Positions 21,699 through 33,477 are shown, counted from the first letter of the stretch. The stretch is DNA of 64,000 nt from Botryosphaeria dothidea (GCA_011503125.2 WWBZ02000022.1:1736001-1800000), one strand, 5' to 3'. Numbers and translations are program-made. The notes: a model not told the origin generated them from the letters alone.

Positions 21699-23808
21699 GG
21701 TAGAGGAGAACTGTCTAGAAGGGGACTTTTTTCGAAGGTTCGGGGAGCTCTTTTGGGGCGGTCGTGGCTACCTATACTCGGACCAAGGTACAGCTCCTGC
21801 TGCACTCATGGGCCATCGGAGGATGGGGAAGCGTGGTCGAGCGGTGGCTCCTGCGTGGGAACATGGGCATAGCGGCCTCGTTTGGGGAGATGGTTAAGGG
21901 CAGCGAAAAAAAAAAATGAGCTGCGCACGCGGTGGGTTATTGGCAAATCTCCGTGGCGGGAGTGGAGTCGGCTTGGGCTTGGGGGTCAGGTCCGGGTGGT
22001 GTGAAGGGCGCCGCACCACCCAACGGGCCGAAGAAGGGCGGCGACGCAGGGGCGACAGCAGGCGGCGCGTAGGTGACAAGCAAAGCAAGCAAGGCGAGAC
22101 TCTGCGCAGACGAGTGGTTGCTCCGCTTCTTGTGGCCCCAGGGCAACAGGCCGGCGCTGGGCTGCGTCTTGTAGCGCGCGCGCGGCGGGGAATCACCTCA
22201 TGGCCGCAAGCCCGGCCGCTGCTGGCTGGCAACCGCGGTGGCGGCGCGCGCGCTGCATTGCCCTTTTGGCTCCATTGTCGCTGGCCTGCCGATTCCAGCC
22301 CGCACGTGGGCACCACCTCGCCAGTCCAATCTGTTCTCGAGCGCTGCTGTGCGAGGGCCGCTGCCCTCCTTGCTCGACCGCCGCCTGATGATGGCCGCAT
22401 CGCGCTCAACTGGAAACGACGAGCCACGCAGAGCTGGCGACTTGGCTGGCAGATCAGCCCCGCGGGGGATCGCGCGCATCGCATCGAACCCTTAACATCT
22501 TCCGGCGAACAGCCGTCTCCTAGCTGCCTCTGGTTGGCACACAGCCTCGTTTCGCCTTGCTTTCTTTTTCCTGCTCTCCTCAATATCGGCTTGTGGCGGT
22601 TAATCAGAGCCGAGGTCACTATGGCGCTTTCGAGCTGCCTGGACCGCAACCCGTGCTGTCCCCGGCTTGTTCACCTCCTCAATTCCCCATCGTCAACAGA
22701 GCTGCAATATTTCGGATTCCAAAAAACGACAGCCCGCTTACCATTCTCCAATGACGTTGCAGCCCCTTGTGGGCCCCTCCATTCCAAGGACTGACATGTG
22801 ATGCGGGAATGCTGCTAACCTCAGCTTTCCGCCCTCTGCCATTCGCCAGTGCCTTTCTTCCTCAGCCCGCTCCACATGTGATACGCGACGAGCTCTTCTT
22901 AAACTTTGCTCAAAACTCACACTTGCAGTTCCTTCAAGCCGGTGTACGCGTCCCCGGTTTTCATTGACTTCGACGTCTCGCTGGCTTACGCAGGTAGCAT
23001 CTGCCAATGGTACAGCTACACATTGTCATATGCACGTCTCGCGCTTCGAATGGGACTTTCACCCTGGCCTGACATGCATGCGAGTGCCTGACTCCGCTTA
23101 CCGCTGCAGGAACGCCTTTGGATTCGCCGACACCGAGCGAATGATATGCACCCCAACCATGGGGTTCGCGGCATGACGTGCGGCCGCCGGGTGCCCTGCC
23201 TTCGACTAGCTGTGCGGAGTTGAAGACCCGGCTGGGCGGTCGCCCTATACTTCAAGGTGCAGGCAGACGGCAAATAAACGTTACCCGGCGACTGCGCCAT
23301 AGCAAATCAACCGCCCACAAATTGACGAAGTCTAAGCGACGTAAACTATCCGACCGAGATGCTGATCTTTAATGCACGGTCCGCTCCCCGATTTCGCAAC
23401 GTCAGGAGAAAAGCTCTATACCGGAACCTGCGGAACCGGTTTTCATTCTATGGGGTCTTTGGACCACATCGCATATTGCAACTGCCGAACGATGGGAGCT
23501 TCCCTATGCCCTCAGAACAGGAAGAAGATCTGCTTGCAGGCTCGATATATTGCTCAAGATTTGGTTGGGGCTAGAGGCAAGCACTGGGCGGTCTCCCCCT
23601 TCCATGTGCATGCGAAAAGGTCAAGACAAGATTCAGCAGCCATCAAAGATGCAGACAAAATTGTGGACCATAGGATATCCCCGGTGCAGCATAGAACACA
23701 TCACTCATTTAAGTGGGCCAACGCGCAATTATGGAACCTTCTAAATTCTAACCTCTCCCACATACACACACGTGCTCCCGCCGCTTGCATCTTGCTCTCG
23801 TATTCTCT
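21699..23808. other. 2.1-kb gene-poor region upstream of the cyclin
   Basis: The region is G+C-rich at 21.9-22.5 kb and carries long overlapping open frames on both strands (for example 21916-22794 + and 21894-22649 -). Their Arg/Pro/Ser/Ala composition and mutual overlap mark them as chance frames in G+C-rich DNA. A run of eleven A lies near 21906. It probably holds a long cyclin leader or promoter and the 3' region of the next gene. No RNA gene was recognised. Confidence 0.45.
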
Positions 23809-26491
23809 TCACTCCTCGCGCCGGTCCAGATTCTGTAGCTTGCTTCTCAATTCTTCAAGATCGACGAATCCATCCACACCTTCCTTGTTGCCCTCATTAT
23901 CCACTCGGTTCCCTTGCTCGTCTAGTTCTGTCATCCGTTGGAGATCGTTGTTAATATCTTCCTCAACAATGTTCTCGAAATCTTCATAGCTGCCTTTACC
24001 ACTCTCGATCGGTTCTCCATTGAAGAACACGTCAGACAATTTCTTCAGGCTCTCTTCGATCGCCCCAAAGACATTCCGGCAAACCGTAGCAGTATAAGGC
24101 TTTTTCTCCTTCTTAATCGGATCCATAGAATTTTCATCGTAACCCTGCCATTTCTCCTCTGCTACTTTCATTGCATCCTCCATGTGTACCAGGATTTCCG
24201 TCTCATCGAACCAGTTCCGTACAGCTTGAGTAACCTCGGGAACGGTACTGAAAAACCATGCCGTCTCGACAAGATGTCGAAGAAGCGCCATAGCGCGACG
24301 CCATGAGAATATCTCATCAACGAAGCTCTCATCTGCGACCCAGAACTTGTACCCTGTGATGTGAAGATGGACCTCCTTGAGGTAGTCTTTCACACGTGCA
24401 GCTGCGACGATGGGTCGTTCTTGCACGTCCTTTCGCCTCAGTGGATTGTCGTCGAGGGCCCGCAGCAATTCGAAGATCCGATTTCCGCCTTTGTATTCGA
24501 AGTCGGCGTCCTTTTCATCGCCTTTTGCCGCAGCTTCCTCTACACGGCGAAGATAGTCTGGCTCCATCTTTTCCTCAACCCTTTGGCAGAAGGATGTGAT
24601 GGCCTCCCAGCTCGGGCCAATATCGTCTGTGAGTCCTTGAGGATCACGCTTGGCGCCCAAATGGTAGAATCGCCGAGAAGCGGTACGGGCGAGTGGAATG
24701 ACGTAGCAGAAGGGGGTTTTGGTGTCGTCGGGTTCCTGCTCTCCGGCGTTGATGGCGTGTGCGCCAAAAGCATAGTTGCTGTTGAGGAGCTTCGTGTTGA
24801 TATATGGATCGTCAAACCAGATGTCTAAGTGCTCCAGCGCGGTCGTGCAGAGACCACCGACGGTCATTAACTCAGCTGAGGAGTCGAAGAACTTCTCGGG
24901 GTCGGCGTTCATGCGTTTGGCAACCTCAACGGTAGAATCGCAGAAGCTGACCTAAAGGTAATTCATCATGTGTCAGCTGCCTTGTAATTTTGAAACGGAG
25001 ATTGGGATTACTGACGAAGTTCACTATCTGTTCGTTGTCGTGGTCCTTTAGCTTTTGCGTGCCATCACTCAACTTTCTCTTATACTTTGCAATCACATGC
25101 TCCTGGTCCTTTACCTTCTCTTTGTCTTTGTAAGACGTCTCAACTAGTTTCGCGATTAGACTTGTTGTTTCTCTAGATTTCTTAGACATCCGCTCTGTTC
25201 GGTTCTCTCGGTCCATCTTCTCATTTGCAAGCTCCTCTTCCAAGTTCTTGATACGCCCAATAAAATTCTTTCCGGCGCTTTCTATACTCTGATGGGCTAC
25301 TTTCGTCTGCCGCTCATAGAGGCTCTTTTTTTCGCGAAGGTCTCTCCCGAATCGCCAGCTTCTCCCGGGCCTGGTCTAGTTCTCTCCGGATCCTCGCAAG
25401 ATCTGCATCCTTCTCCCAGATCTACTTTTGCAGCCTGTCAACATCTTCCGAATCCTGCCTATGGCGTTCGTTCAACATTTCGATCTCCTGATCGTTCCTC
25501 TCAACCTCCTTGCCCACTTTCAGCCTCGCCCGCATGCCCGCGCCTCGCTCGCCTCCGCGCGGTTGATATCGCGCCGCAGCCGGTCGTTGTCCTCGCGCAG
25601 CATCTCCACTTCCTGTGCTGCGCCGTCGATGTCGTCCTGCGCCTCCCGCAGCGCCGTATGCACGTTTTCCTGCGCTTTGTGGTCCAGATTCCGACTTTGG
25701 AGGCGCGCGTGTCCTTCCTCGAGAGCCGGCTCGGCCATGGCGGTGGGGCGAGTGAAAGTGACGAGTGGTTTGCACAGTCGCAGGAACTGCTTGACAGACG
25801 TCTTGAGACTCTGCAACCTGGCGGTTGTGGCCAATTTTGTGCAACGCCACTGATTGTTTGCGGCGAGTCTGCTGTCCGTCCATTGTCTCCGTATGGTGGG
25901 TTTGATGAGCTCGACTGCATTGCCCGGGCCCCTCTCGATGGCGGTGATGAATAAATCGTGCCAGAAGATGACCAGCGGGGCGGTGCAGTAGAAAATAAGC
26001 AGCCAGACGACGACTTTGAAGACGATAAGCAGACATATCCCTCCGAATGCATAGCTTAGTGATTCTTTGTCGAGCAACCACGGGACTTGCATCTCCAGAA
26101 ACCTCTCCAATGCCGCAATATACGTGGATAGCCAGCCAATTGGCAGTTTCCAGAAAATGCTAAGCGTTGTCAGGTATGGTGTGATGAATCGCACCCCAGC
26201 TGCGGCGACTTCAAGTTTGTCGGGAAAGTAGGCCGGATAGCGCATCATGATGTCGTTGGCGCCGTAGGCGCCGTATACAAAGAGCCAGCCGAGGAAGAAC
26301 ATGGAGATGTAAAGTGGGTGTATGTCGTGCACTGAGATTGGGTTCGGGATGGTGTAGAAGGGACGGTAGTCAATGAGGTTGGTGATGACGAGGACGATGA
26401 AAGTGAGGAGGGATCCGAGGGATAGGAAGGCCTGCAATTTTGCGGCCGAGATGGCGCTTGCATCGTCGATGATTTGGGCAGTGGCGGCCAT
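23809..26491 (-). pseudogene. Membrane / coiled-coil protein of unknown family, disrupted
   Basis: From ATG 26491 the frame encodes three or more hydrophobic helices (FLSLGSLLTFIVLVITNLI; YISMFFLGWLFVYGAYG; LLIVFKVVVWLLIFYC). A charged coiled coil follows (EVEMLREDNDRLRRDINRA). Near 25535 the coil jumps frame, continuing as RLKVGKEVERNDQEIEML. A TAG at about 25420 interrupts it (DRLQK, stop, IWEKDADLARIRREL). It shifts again near 25345 and continues as LREKKSLYERQTKVAHQSIE. A clean 64-nt intron (24952-25015) then joins QIVNF to VSFCDSTVEVAKRMN and a 370-residue C-terminal domain ending at 23809. Both ends are long and undamaged, so inactivation seems recent, or the sequence has local errors in a repetitive coil. 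I see no intron that would remove the lesions. Family unrecognised. Confidence 0.6.
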
Positions 26492-27675
26492 GGTGCAAGC
26501 TCTTCCAGGGCCCGGGTCACTGCGAAAGGGGTGGGAATTTAGGCCTGTTTTGTGTACCCCTTCAACGACAATGTTATCCGGTGGTACTTTATTCTTTTGT
26601 TGGAATGTAGTTCTGCTTTTCGGACGCTTCAAGGGAGGATGAAGAAGTTGCAATTTCCTCTTGGCGGTACCGGCAGGTGTTGACTGCTGAGGTTGTCAAC
26701 TAAGCAGTAGTAGCCAGCACGGTAGATTAATTCCACACCCAATTCATCTCTCTCGGAAGGTTTCGAGACATGTTAAATGCTTTGAGGTCTGCTGCGTGTC
26801 TGTGTGAAGATAAGGAAAGTTGGAGAACAAAGAGCGCCTGGCGTTACCCTATCCGGACATTCATCCTGAGACAACAAAGAACCGGATCCGGAAATGCAGG
26901 ACCCTTAATATCGACAATGAATTGATGCTCGTAGGTAAGTATATCCGGTTATAATCATAGCCTTTAGCACTCTCATTCATCACAGGTCTTAGCATGGTGT
27001 GCTGCCCCGTATCATCTCAACAGTTGGCCACTCGTGGCTTAGCTTCATCTTGTACCCGGCTATATCATGAATAGACGATCTTACCCAGATATGAGGAGAC
27101 CTTTATACATGGGAACACTTACTTAATTGGAAGGGCACAGGATCTTGAAGATATGCGATAGGATGCATTTCGCCTCTGAATAAGCATAAAGTGAATCTCT
27201 GAGATAACCCTGCCTACAGAGAATGGTAGGTTTCTTCGTGATTCATTAGACTGTGTTATAATTGTACTTGAAGATCCGGAGTAGTTTGTCGCTGTTGCCA
27301 TGATGTCTGCCTAGGGTGCCATAGGTAAATTCAGGATTCAAGAGACACTTTTAGCGCATAAGCGCTAGGGAACACTATGTATCATCTTTAAATCCGCCGA
27401 AAACCTTCTCCGCACGAAAGACGTCTTGATGTCCGTCGAAGAGCAGGACAGGATGTTCGGTGTTAACGCCAGCCCATCTACCCGGAGATAGCCCCATAAC
27501 CCCGTCACTACTTCCGCCGGCCGCTTTTGTCCACGTCTGCTGAAAGTACGCATAGCGGGCCCTTAAATAAAGCATGAAGTAGAAATCAGCATTCAATAGA
27601 ACGTAGAACTTTGGCACCACGTTTATCCAACCCCAATTGTCTTCATCAACGCACCACACAACTTCATTAATTGCA
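26492..27675. other. Intergenic, A+T-rich
   Basis: A divergent spacer of about 1.2 kb between the disrupted membrane gene (leftward) and the dehydrogenase (rightward). It is A+T-rich, especially from 26900 to 27350, with no recognisable coding sequence or transposon ends. Open frames at 27119-27301 and 27375-27707 have no domains. Confidence 0.5.
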
Positions 27676-28720
27676 ATGGCTTCCCAATCCCTCACATGGC
27701 TCATCACAGGAGCCTCGTCCGGCTTCGGCCTGTCTCTTTCCCTTCAAGCCCTCCGCTCTGGACACAATGTCTTTGCTACTGTGCGCCATCGAACAGGTGA
27801 ACGCTACGCGCAAGCCGTCAAGGCGATTGAAGATGCAGGGGGCAAGTGTGTCGAGCTGGACGTGAGCAACCTTAACGCGATGCCCAAAGTCGTCGAAGAC
27901 ATCCTAGATGGAGGAAAAGGCAAGATTGATGTGTTGGTAAACAACGCTGGATACTCGCTGTTGGGCGCAGTTGAAGACATAAGGTGAAATTAACTGGACC
28001 GAGGAAGACAGCGTACAAGGAGAAAACATGCTGACGAGGCGCGTGGCACGCAGCATCGAAGAAGCCAAACGCCAAATGGACACCAATTTCTACGGACCCC
28101 TCCGCATCATCCAACTGGTGACTCCGCACATGCGGACCCGGAAGTCTGGTACCATTGTTAACGTTAGCAGCGTCGCCGGTCTCTACGCGCTGCCATCATG
28201 CGGTCTTTACTCTGGCTCGAAGTTTGCGCTTGAGGGTCAGTTAATATCCTGTTATGCCCCCTCTTCAGCTATTTGCTAACGTTAATCAGGTCTTTCGGAG
28301 TCACTCCGCCAAGAATTAGCCCCCTTCAATATCAATGTACTCATCGTCGAGCCTGGCGGCTTCCGTACCAATTTCATCAACACTGGTGTTTACACTGAAA
28401 AACAGCTCACGGAAGCCTACTCCAATCCCGATCATCCGCTCGCCAAGACTTATGGCCGCTTCAAAAACTATAGGGAGTATGGGCCCCCAGGGGACACGGA
28501 CAAGGGGGCGCGTTTGATGTATGAAGTGATCGTCGGCAACGCGAGCCAAGAGGACAATGGAGAAGCGGGTGAATTGAGGGGCAAAGTACAGCGGTTGTTG
28601 CTTGGGAAAGACGCAGTTAAGAGGATGGAGATGAAGATTGCGAGTCTGCAGGAAGATCTGGAGAAGGCGAGGGTAGTGGCATCTTTGACCGACGCGGAAG
28701 ACGCAAGATCATATATCTAA
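27676..28720 (+). CDS. Classical short-chain dehydrogenase/reductase
   Basis: Exons 27676-27983, 28054-28235 and 28290-28720, with introns of 70 and 54 nt; 306 residues. The cofactor loop is TGASSGFG, followed by LDVSN, NNAG, the catalytic Ser in VNVSSVAG and the YSGSK motif (Tyr and Lys active site). The [12 protein letters not shown] segment after the active site is typical of SDRs that act on hydroxy or keto groups of lipids or steroids; the actual substrate is unknown. ATG 27676 ([16 protein letters not shown]) gives a normal short lead before the Rossmann fold; an upstream ATG at 27637 adds 13 residues. The C-terminus carries a charged helix. All motifs are intact. Confidence 0.92.
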
Positions 28721-29047
28721 GTCCGACTGAAAAGTCTACTGTGGTGTCTATTGCTGCAAATGGACAAGATAGCAGCCTACATCATCGATTCCATTGTGTG
28801 TCTCCAAGGTTAAGTAAGCAAAAGGCACTATCACTTGCCCTTCCAATGATCTTGACACTTTTGATGTTTAACAAGGAGAAATGGAGGCTGCAGCCTATTC
28901 TCATGTACCGCTACCTACTCTTCCCCAAACTTCTGCATTGAAAATATACGTGCCAGTCGTCTTTTAAAAACCATGCCAACTGTTCCAGCAAATACTGCCC
29001 CATTTCAGCAAAACGATGCTGAAATCAAGATATTTATGAAGGAAAAA
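28721..29047. other. Convergent intergenic spacer
   Basis: Holds the 3' ends of the rightward dehydrogenase and the leftward F-box gene. No gene was seen. Confidence 0.5.
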
Positions 29048-30217
29048 TCAGCTGATACCTCCAGAGTGGCCTTGGCACATCAAACGTTTGCTTCGCCTCA
29101 AGTTCTTTGGTCGAGCATACTTCTTATAAATCAGCTCTGTCTCACAAGCCAGCTTCTCCAGGTAATCTATCCAGCTTGGGAAAAAGTCTCCATATTGAGG
29201 CTCGCCTTCTCTATTCAGCGGAATCCAACCGCCATCAATAGTTTCCAGCACACAACCGTGAAATGGGTTTCCTTCTTCACAAATGAGCATATGTGGCTCA
29301 ATTGTCGTTCCTGAGTCTTCGTCATCGGCATCTCTGGTATAGCCTTGGTTCATCACCTGGAGCGATCGCCCCTCGATGAACCATTCGCCGGCCGCCTGCT
29401 TTTCTGCGGAGAGTGGGTGGAAACCTGACCATTTGGTGTTCTTTTTGAACCGCAGTTCTTCATCGGAAGTCGGCTCGAGGAAGGTACCGTCACCAGGCAC
29501 GTCGAAATGGACGTAATCTTCTTCGTAGTGATCCAGTTCTCTTGTTGAGAGAGCATTCTGTCCGCTCGGTTCCAGCCACTCTAGTTCTGCCGGCATCTCA
29601 ATTTCACGCGGTAGACCTGGCCAAGTCCACCTGAAAGCGGCTGCAGAGGGCCACTCAAAGGCCCAAATCTTGAACTGGTCAGGCAGGTGGTCATAGTTCC
29701 GAAAGCACTCGGCCCACCGATAGCGATGAGTTTGTCGCTCAAGTTGCCGTGTTTCTGGCGACTTGGTATCGTTAAACTCATAGAATGTATCGAGATGGGA
29801 TATCGTGAATTCTCTGCTCTCAAGGAACCACGGTTTCTTGATTATGCGGTAGTAGAGAGAGAGAAGGGCCTTGCGTGCTGGATGGATTGTTTTGGGATCC
29901 TTCTCTAGAGACTTGATGAGATTCCTCCAGTACCGAGAAACCCCATGCATTCTGATGAGAGAAGTTAGACTCAGGTAGCTGACTATGTTGACTTGGAGCT
30001 CCACAGGCAATTCGCCGAGAGAACTAGAGCCAGATACATGTCTTGTACTGATGATTTTCTGTTGTGAGGGGTCGAAGCCACGATGCATGGCTGAAGATAT
30101 TACCTCCTGAGCATTCTGTGAAGGTAGCCCTGTGCGGCCTTCTATTTCTTGAGAAGAGAGGCCAAGCGAGGCAAGTGTCAGGATTTGAGCTCGGGTTGCT
30201 AGATCGTAAGGTGGCAT
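29048..30217 (-). CDS. F-box protein with N-terminal helix-turn-helix-like segment
   Basis: Single exon, 389 residues. Residues about 4-48 (LATRAQILTLASLGLSSQEI, then GRTGLPSQNAQEVI) look like the helix-turn-helix that opens fungal Tc1/Tc5-type transposases and some regulators. The F-box follows: LGELPVELQVNIVSYLSLTS, LIRMHGVSRYWRNLI. The C-terminal third (HGCVLETIDGGWIPLNREGE, then SWIDYLEKLA) resembles the end of an SMI1/KNR4 (SUKH) domain. F-box proteins recruit targets to SCF ubiquitin ligases; the target is unknown. The HTH and SUKH-like readings are my pattern impressions; the F-box is firm. It diverges from MOB3 over a 453-nt shared upstream region. Confidence 0.85.
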   Translation of the reverse strand: MPPYDLATRAQILTLASLGLSSQEIEGRTGLPSQNAQEVISSAMHRGFDPSQQKIISTRHVSGSSSLGELPVELQVNIVSYLSLTSLIRMHGVSRYWRNLIKSLEKDPKTIHPARKALLSLYYRIIKKPWFLESREFTISHLDTFYEFNDTKSPETRQLERQTHRYRWAECFRNYDHLPDQFKIWAFEWPSAAAFRWTWPGLPREIEMPAELEWLEPSGQNALSTRELDHYEEDYVHFDVPGDGTFLEPTSDEELRFKKNTKWSGFHPLSAEKQAAGEWFIEGRSLQVMNQGYTRDADDEDSGTTIEPHMLICEEGNPFHGCVLETIDGGWIPLNREGEPQYGDFFPSWIDYLEKLACETELIYKKYARPKNLRRSKRLMCQGHSGGIS

Positions 30218-30670
30218 TGTGAGGTGACGCTTACGAGCGACATTTGCGATTGATGTTTGGTGGCAGGTTCCAATGCGGTGGGTTTTACCAGACGAGCCTC
30301 CAAAGTAGCAAACTCAGTCGCGGGTACGACCGCGAGCAATAGCTCAGAGGTGAGCGGGGGGGAGCTGAGTTGGCGAAACGAGGGTGGCATGGGCGGGCAC
30401 AGGCTGTGGACGGCTGCCTCCCGCAGTTGGGGCTTTTCCAATGCGAGGAGTCAGCTGGAAAGTCGACGCGCTCTTAAGCGTGGACTGGGCGTGGTGCCTC
30501 CAAAGGAAGTGGAGCTGGGCAACGGGCCGAATTGCGCCGCAGCCGCAGCTCAGGGCATCTGTCGACTCGCGGTTCCCGACGCATCGCTGGCCACCGTCCA
30601 CGCTCACATCCGCCACTACCCACCTCCTCCGCCGTCAATTCCAGGGAGCGTATTTCGCGCCTCCTCCACC
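30218..30670. promoter_or_regulatory. Shared divergent promoter of the F-box gene and MOB3
   Basis: The two start codons face away from each other across 453 nt, so both promoters must lie here. An open frame without a gene-like product crosses it (30257-30919 in the plus direction). No TATA box was evident. Confidence 0.55.
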
Positions 30671-32288
30671 ATGGCTGCCATGTCGCCCTCGAGCTCGCCG
30701 CGGCTCCCCAGCCCGCCGCCAATCGCCGAAGACCAGCTGGGGCCAAAGTCGCCTATTGCTGAGGAGCACTCCGAAGAAGCCAAGGTCGACCAAGGTTCCG
30801 CGAGGAGAATACGACCTGGAACGAAGGCTCAGGACATGGCTGATGGCCCACCGCTGGCTGATCTTAAAGACGTGCGTTCCCGTGCACAATGGCTGCTGCC
30901 ACCTCAACAAGCTATCTGACAGCTGTCTCCAGATTGAGTCTGCCTTCCAGCTAATGGAATACCTCAAAGCCCTCCATTACTCTGCCACCCATCCATCCGA
31001 CTCCCACACCTCCATTCCGCTTGATCGCAACGCCGCCATGAAACTCGCCGAGCCTCCGCCTGGAGTCGAGCGCGCGCTCTGGCTCTACGAGTTGTGTCGC
31101 TTCCTGACCGAGCACGCCAACTCCATCCTCATCGCCCTCTTCGCCGACGATCCTCCCTGCTCCGCCCAGACATGCCCCGAGATGCGCGCCTCGGAATGGC
31201 AGTACCTCTGCGCCGTGCACGATCCACCCAAGTCGTGTTGCGCTATCGACTACTGCTGCCACACGCTCGACTGGGCCGCCAACACTCTGACCTCGCCCAA
31301 GAACTTCCCCAGCCGCCTGGCCCTCGGCACCGAAGCCAATACCGCGCACCAGCAAATACGCCAGTTGACGAACGTGTTCCGCCGCGTCTACCGCATCTTT
31401 GCGCACGCGTGGTTCCAGCACCGAGACATGTTCTGGAAGGTCGAGAACAAGACGGGGCTGTACTCGTTCTTCAAGGTCGTGTGTGACACGTACAACCTGA
31501 TTCCGAGCGACAACTACACCATTCCACCGGAGGCCGAGGGCATCGAATCGACGCCGACTGAATCCGCACAGATGGTGCCGACGATACTGAAGAAGGAGAG
31601 CAAAGGCGAGGGCGATGCCGGCGACGTTGATGTGGCTGGGAACTCGACGCTTGTTACAGGCAACACGACGAAGCGGCATAGGCATACCCCATCAGCAAGC
31701 GCCCACCAGATCAGCGTGATTGAGGAGAAGGAGGAGGAGGAAGGATCGGCTGCCAAGGCTGCTGAGAAGCCAGCGGAGAAGCCAGCGGATGAGTCTCAAT
31801 CAGAGTCAGAGTCAGCTGAAAAGCCCCAGGAGACGTTGGAGGAGCCTCCCAAAACTGAGGAGGAACCGTCCGAGCATGCTGAGGAAACAAAGGAGAATTC
31901 CACAGAAAATGAAACCCCAGTGGTTGAAGTCACTGAAGCGTCTCCGGACCAGGAAACGGATGATCCGATCAAGGAAAATGTGCCTGAGAAGGTCGAGTCT
32001 AAGCCTGAAAGTGATGGAGCATCTGAGACGGAGGATAGTAAAGACGAATCAAAGGACGAGGCTGGGGAGTCTGCTTCTGAGAGACCCGCGGAAGATGATG
32101 CGGCGAAATCAGAAGAGAAAGCAGATGAGAAGCCCAGTGATAAGGTCGATGAGAAAACGGAGGAGAAGCACGAGGAGAAGGATACTTCTGACAAGGCAGC
32201 GGAAGATAAGATGGATGGCGAGATTACGAAGCCTGATGAGAGTGCAGCAGCAGATGCGGAGGAAGCAGCGAAGACAGTCGGCGATTAA
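30671..32288 (+). CDS. mob3: Mob1/phocein family protein (MOB3, STRIPAK subunit) with long acidic tail
   Basis: Exon 1 is 30671-30871 and exon 2 is 30933-32288, with a 61-nt intron; 518 residues. The Mob domain spans about residues 65-290: SAFQLMEYLKALHYSA, LWLYELCRFLTEHAN, then the zinc-site region CPEMRASEWQYLCAVHDPP and SCCAIDYCCHTLDWAANTL. The second half reads RRVYRIFAHAWFQHRDMFW, with the His ligands. This is the phocein/MOB4 branch, called MOB3 in Sordaria and Neurospora, a subunit of the STRIPAK phosphatase-kinase complex needed for hyphal fusion and fruiting-body development. The C-terminus (about 200 residues) is an unusual Glu/Lys/Ser/Pro-rich low-complexity tail. The start fits the conserved RRIRPGTKAQDM lead. 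Confidence 0.92.
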
Positions 32289-32682
32289 CTTCAATCATGT
32301 AATTTTTTGTGGAAGATTTGGGGTAATAGCAGGACGATATACCCAGCCTGATGGGCACGTATGATAATAGCACTATTCAAGCATGATTATATCACTGAAT
32401 CCCTAAGGTTGCGCTCCCGTCTTGCGGTGCGAAGCAACGAGGACCCAAAGCACACTGTGGAGACAGCTACTTCCCCGAAACGGTTAAGCGCCAGCGACAT
32501 CAAACGCCAAGCCCGCAACGCGGCGGCAGGCAAGCTGGTGCATCATCACCGACCACCGACCTTCACATCGTCCAACATACGCCTCCTACTGAACTGCATA
32601 TACCCAACGAACGTGATCCCACTTCAACCGACTCCTTTGTCTAGCCGAGTCCCAAGCAGTCCCGCGCAAACGAACTCCCGAG
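32289..32682. other. Intergenic, MOB3 3' region and VMA9 promoter
   Basis: Two same-strand genes flank this 394-nt spacer. Nothing else was seen. Confidence 0.5.
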
Positions 32683-33477
32683 ATGGCAAACGGGTGAGCC
32701 CAACTACCGCACCTCCGCCCATACATCGCACCCTCCGCTTTCCAACCACGAATGCACTTTTTCGCAGTCCCCGAAGTCACTGCGTTGGCTATATGACGGA
32801 TGGGCTAACAAGGAATCTTGGATCCGTGTAGCTGGAGCTTGATCATCGGCCTCGTCTTCATCGTCGCTTTCTCGGCCGTCTCGTGGTTCGCCAGCCCCAA
32901 GGGCGAGAATCAAACGTCAGTGCCCTTCCTCTCGTTTCCGTCATCTGCACCTCGATGTGTCTGCGCAAAGACCGGCGTTGGGTTAGGTTGGATCGTGGGG
33001 CAGTTGGACGAACGGGAGAGAGCTTGCGCCTGGATGCGTTACGGGATACACACCAGCTGGGCCATTCCGTGCAGAGGGTGGCAGGTAGCTGCTGCGCCTG
33101 CATGTGCAGGTTACCGCTTGTCCGCGGACGTCAGAGGCGGTTCAGCTCTACAGCTCGTGGATGCTGCTTTCAGTCCTCGCTCTTCGTCCTGTCCGCCCGT
33201 CGTTCTATCATCAACGTTCCACGCCCGTCTTGTATCCGCCGCTTCACTCAGCCTGTCTACGTCCTTTCCAATTTTGGCCTGCTGTTTTACGTGAGATAGA
33301 CCTGAAACGCTAACATGAATTCCTCGAAACAGAGTATGGCGCTCCTCGCTCATCCTCTCGGCCTGGTCCTGCTACCTGATGTGGGCCATCACCTTCCTCG
33401 CCCAGTGGCACCCTCTCATCAACCCCAAGCGGTCGGATTTGCGGCCTGAGGCCGAGGGCCACAGCGTCATGTTCTGA
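32683..33477 (+). CDS. VMA9: V-type proton ATPase subunit e
   Basis: Three exons: 32683-32693 (only 11 nt), 32832-32915 and 33333-33477, with introns of 138 and 417 nt. The spliced 240 nt encode 79 residues, the expected size. The protein begins MANGWSLIIGLVFIVAFSAV (first membrane helix) and has a WFASPKGENQT loop. The second helix is SLILSAWSCYLMWAITFLAQ, and the conserved ending is HPLINPKRSDLRPE. Subunit e is a small two-helix component of the membrane Vo sector, needed for assembly. The ATG is placed by splicing: only this exon supplies MANG in phase. The gene is too short and fragmented to show as one open frame. Confidence 0.95.

Noticed and set aside
21894..22794. Long overlapping open frames (about 250-290 codons) on both strands
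   Set aside because: Arg/Pro/Ala/Ser composition, G+C-rich DNA, mutual overlap and no domain or splice logic; chance frames.
30951..31685. 244-codon minus-strand frame antisense to MOB3
   Set aside because: It lies wholly within the firmly assigned MOB3 exon; it is a shadow frame.
31720..32364. 214-codon Arg/Lys-rich plus-strand frame within the MOB3 tail
   Set aside because: It is the shifted reading of the Glu/Lys codon repeat; the MOB3 frame explains the sequence.
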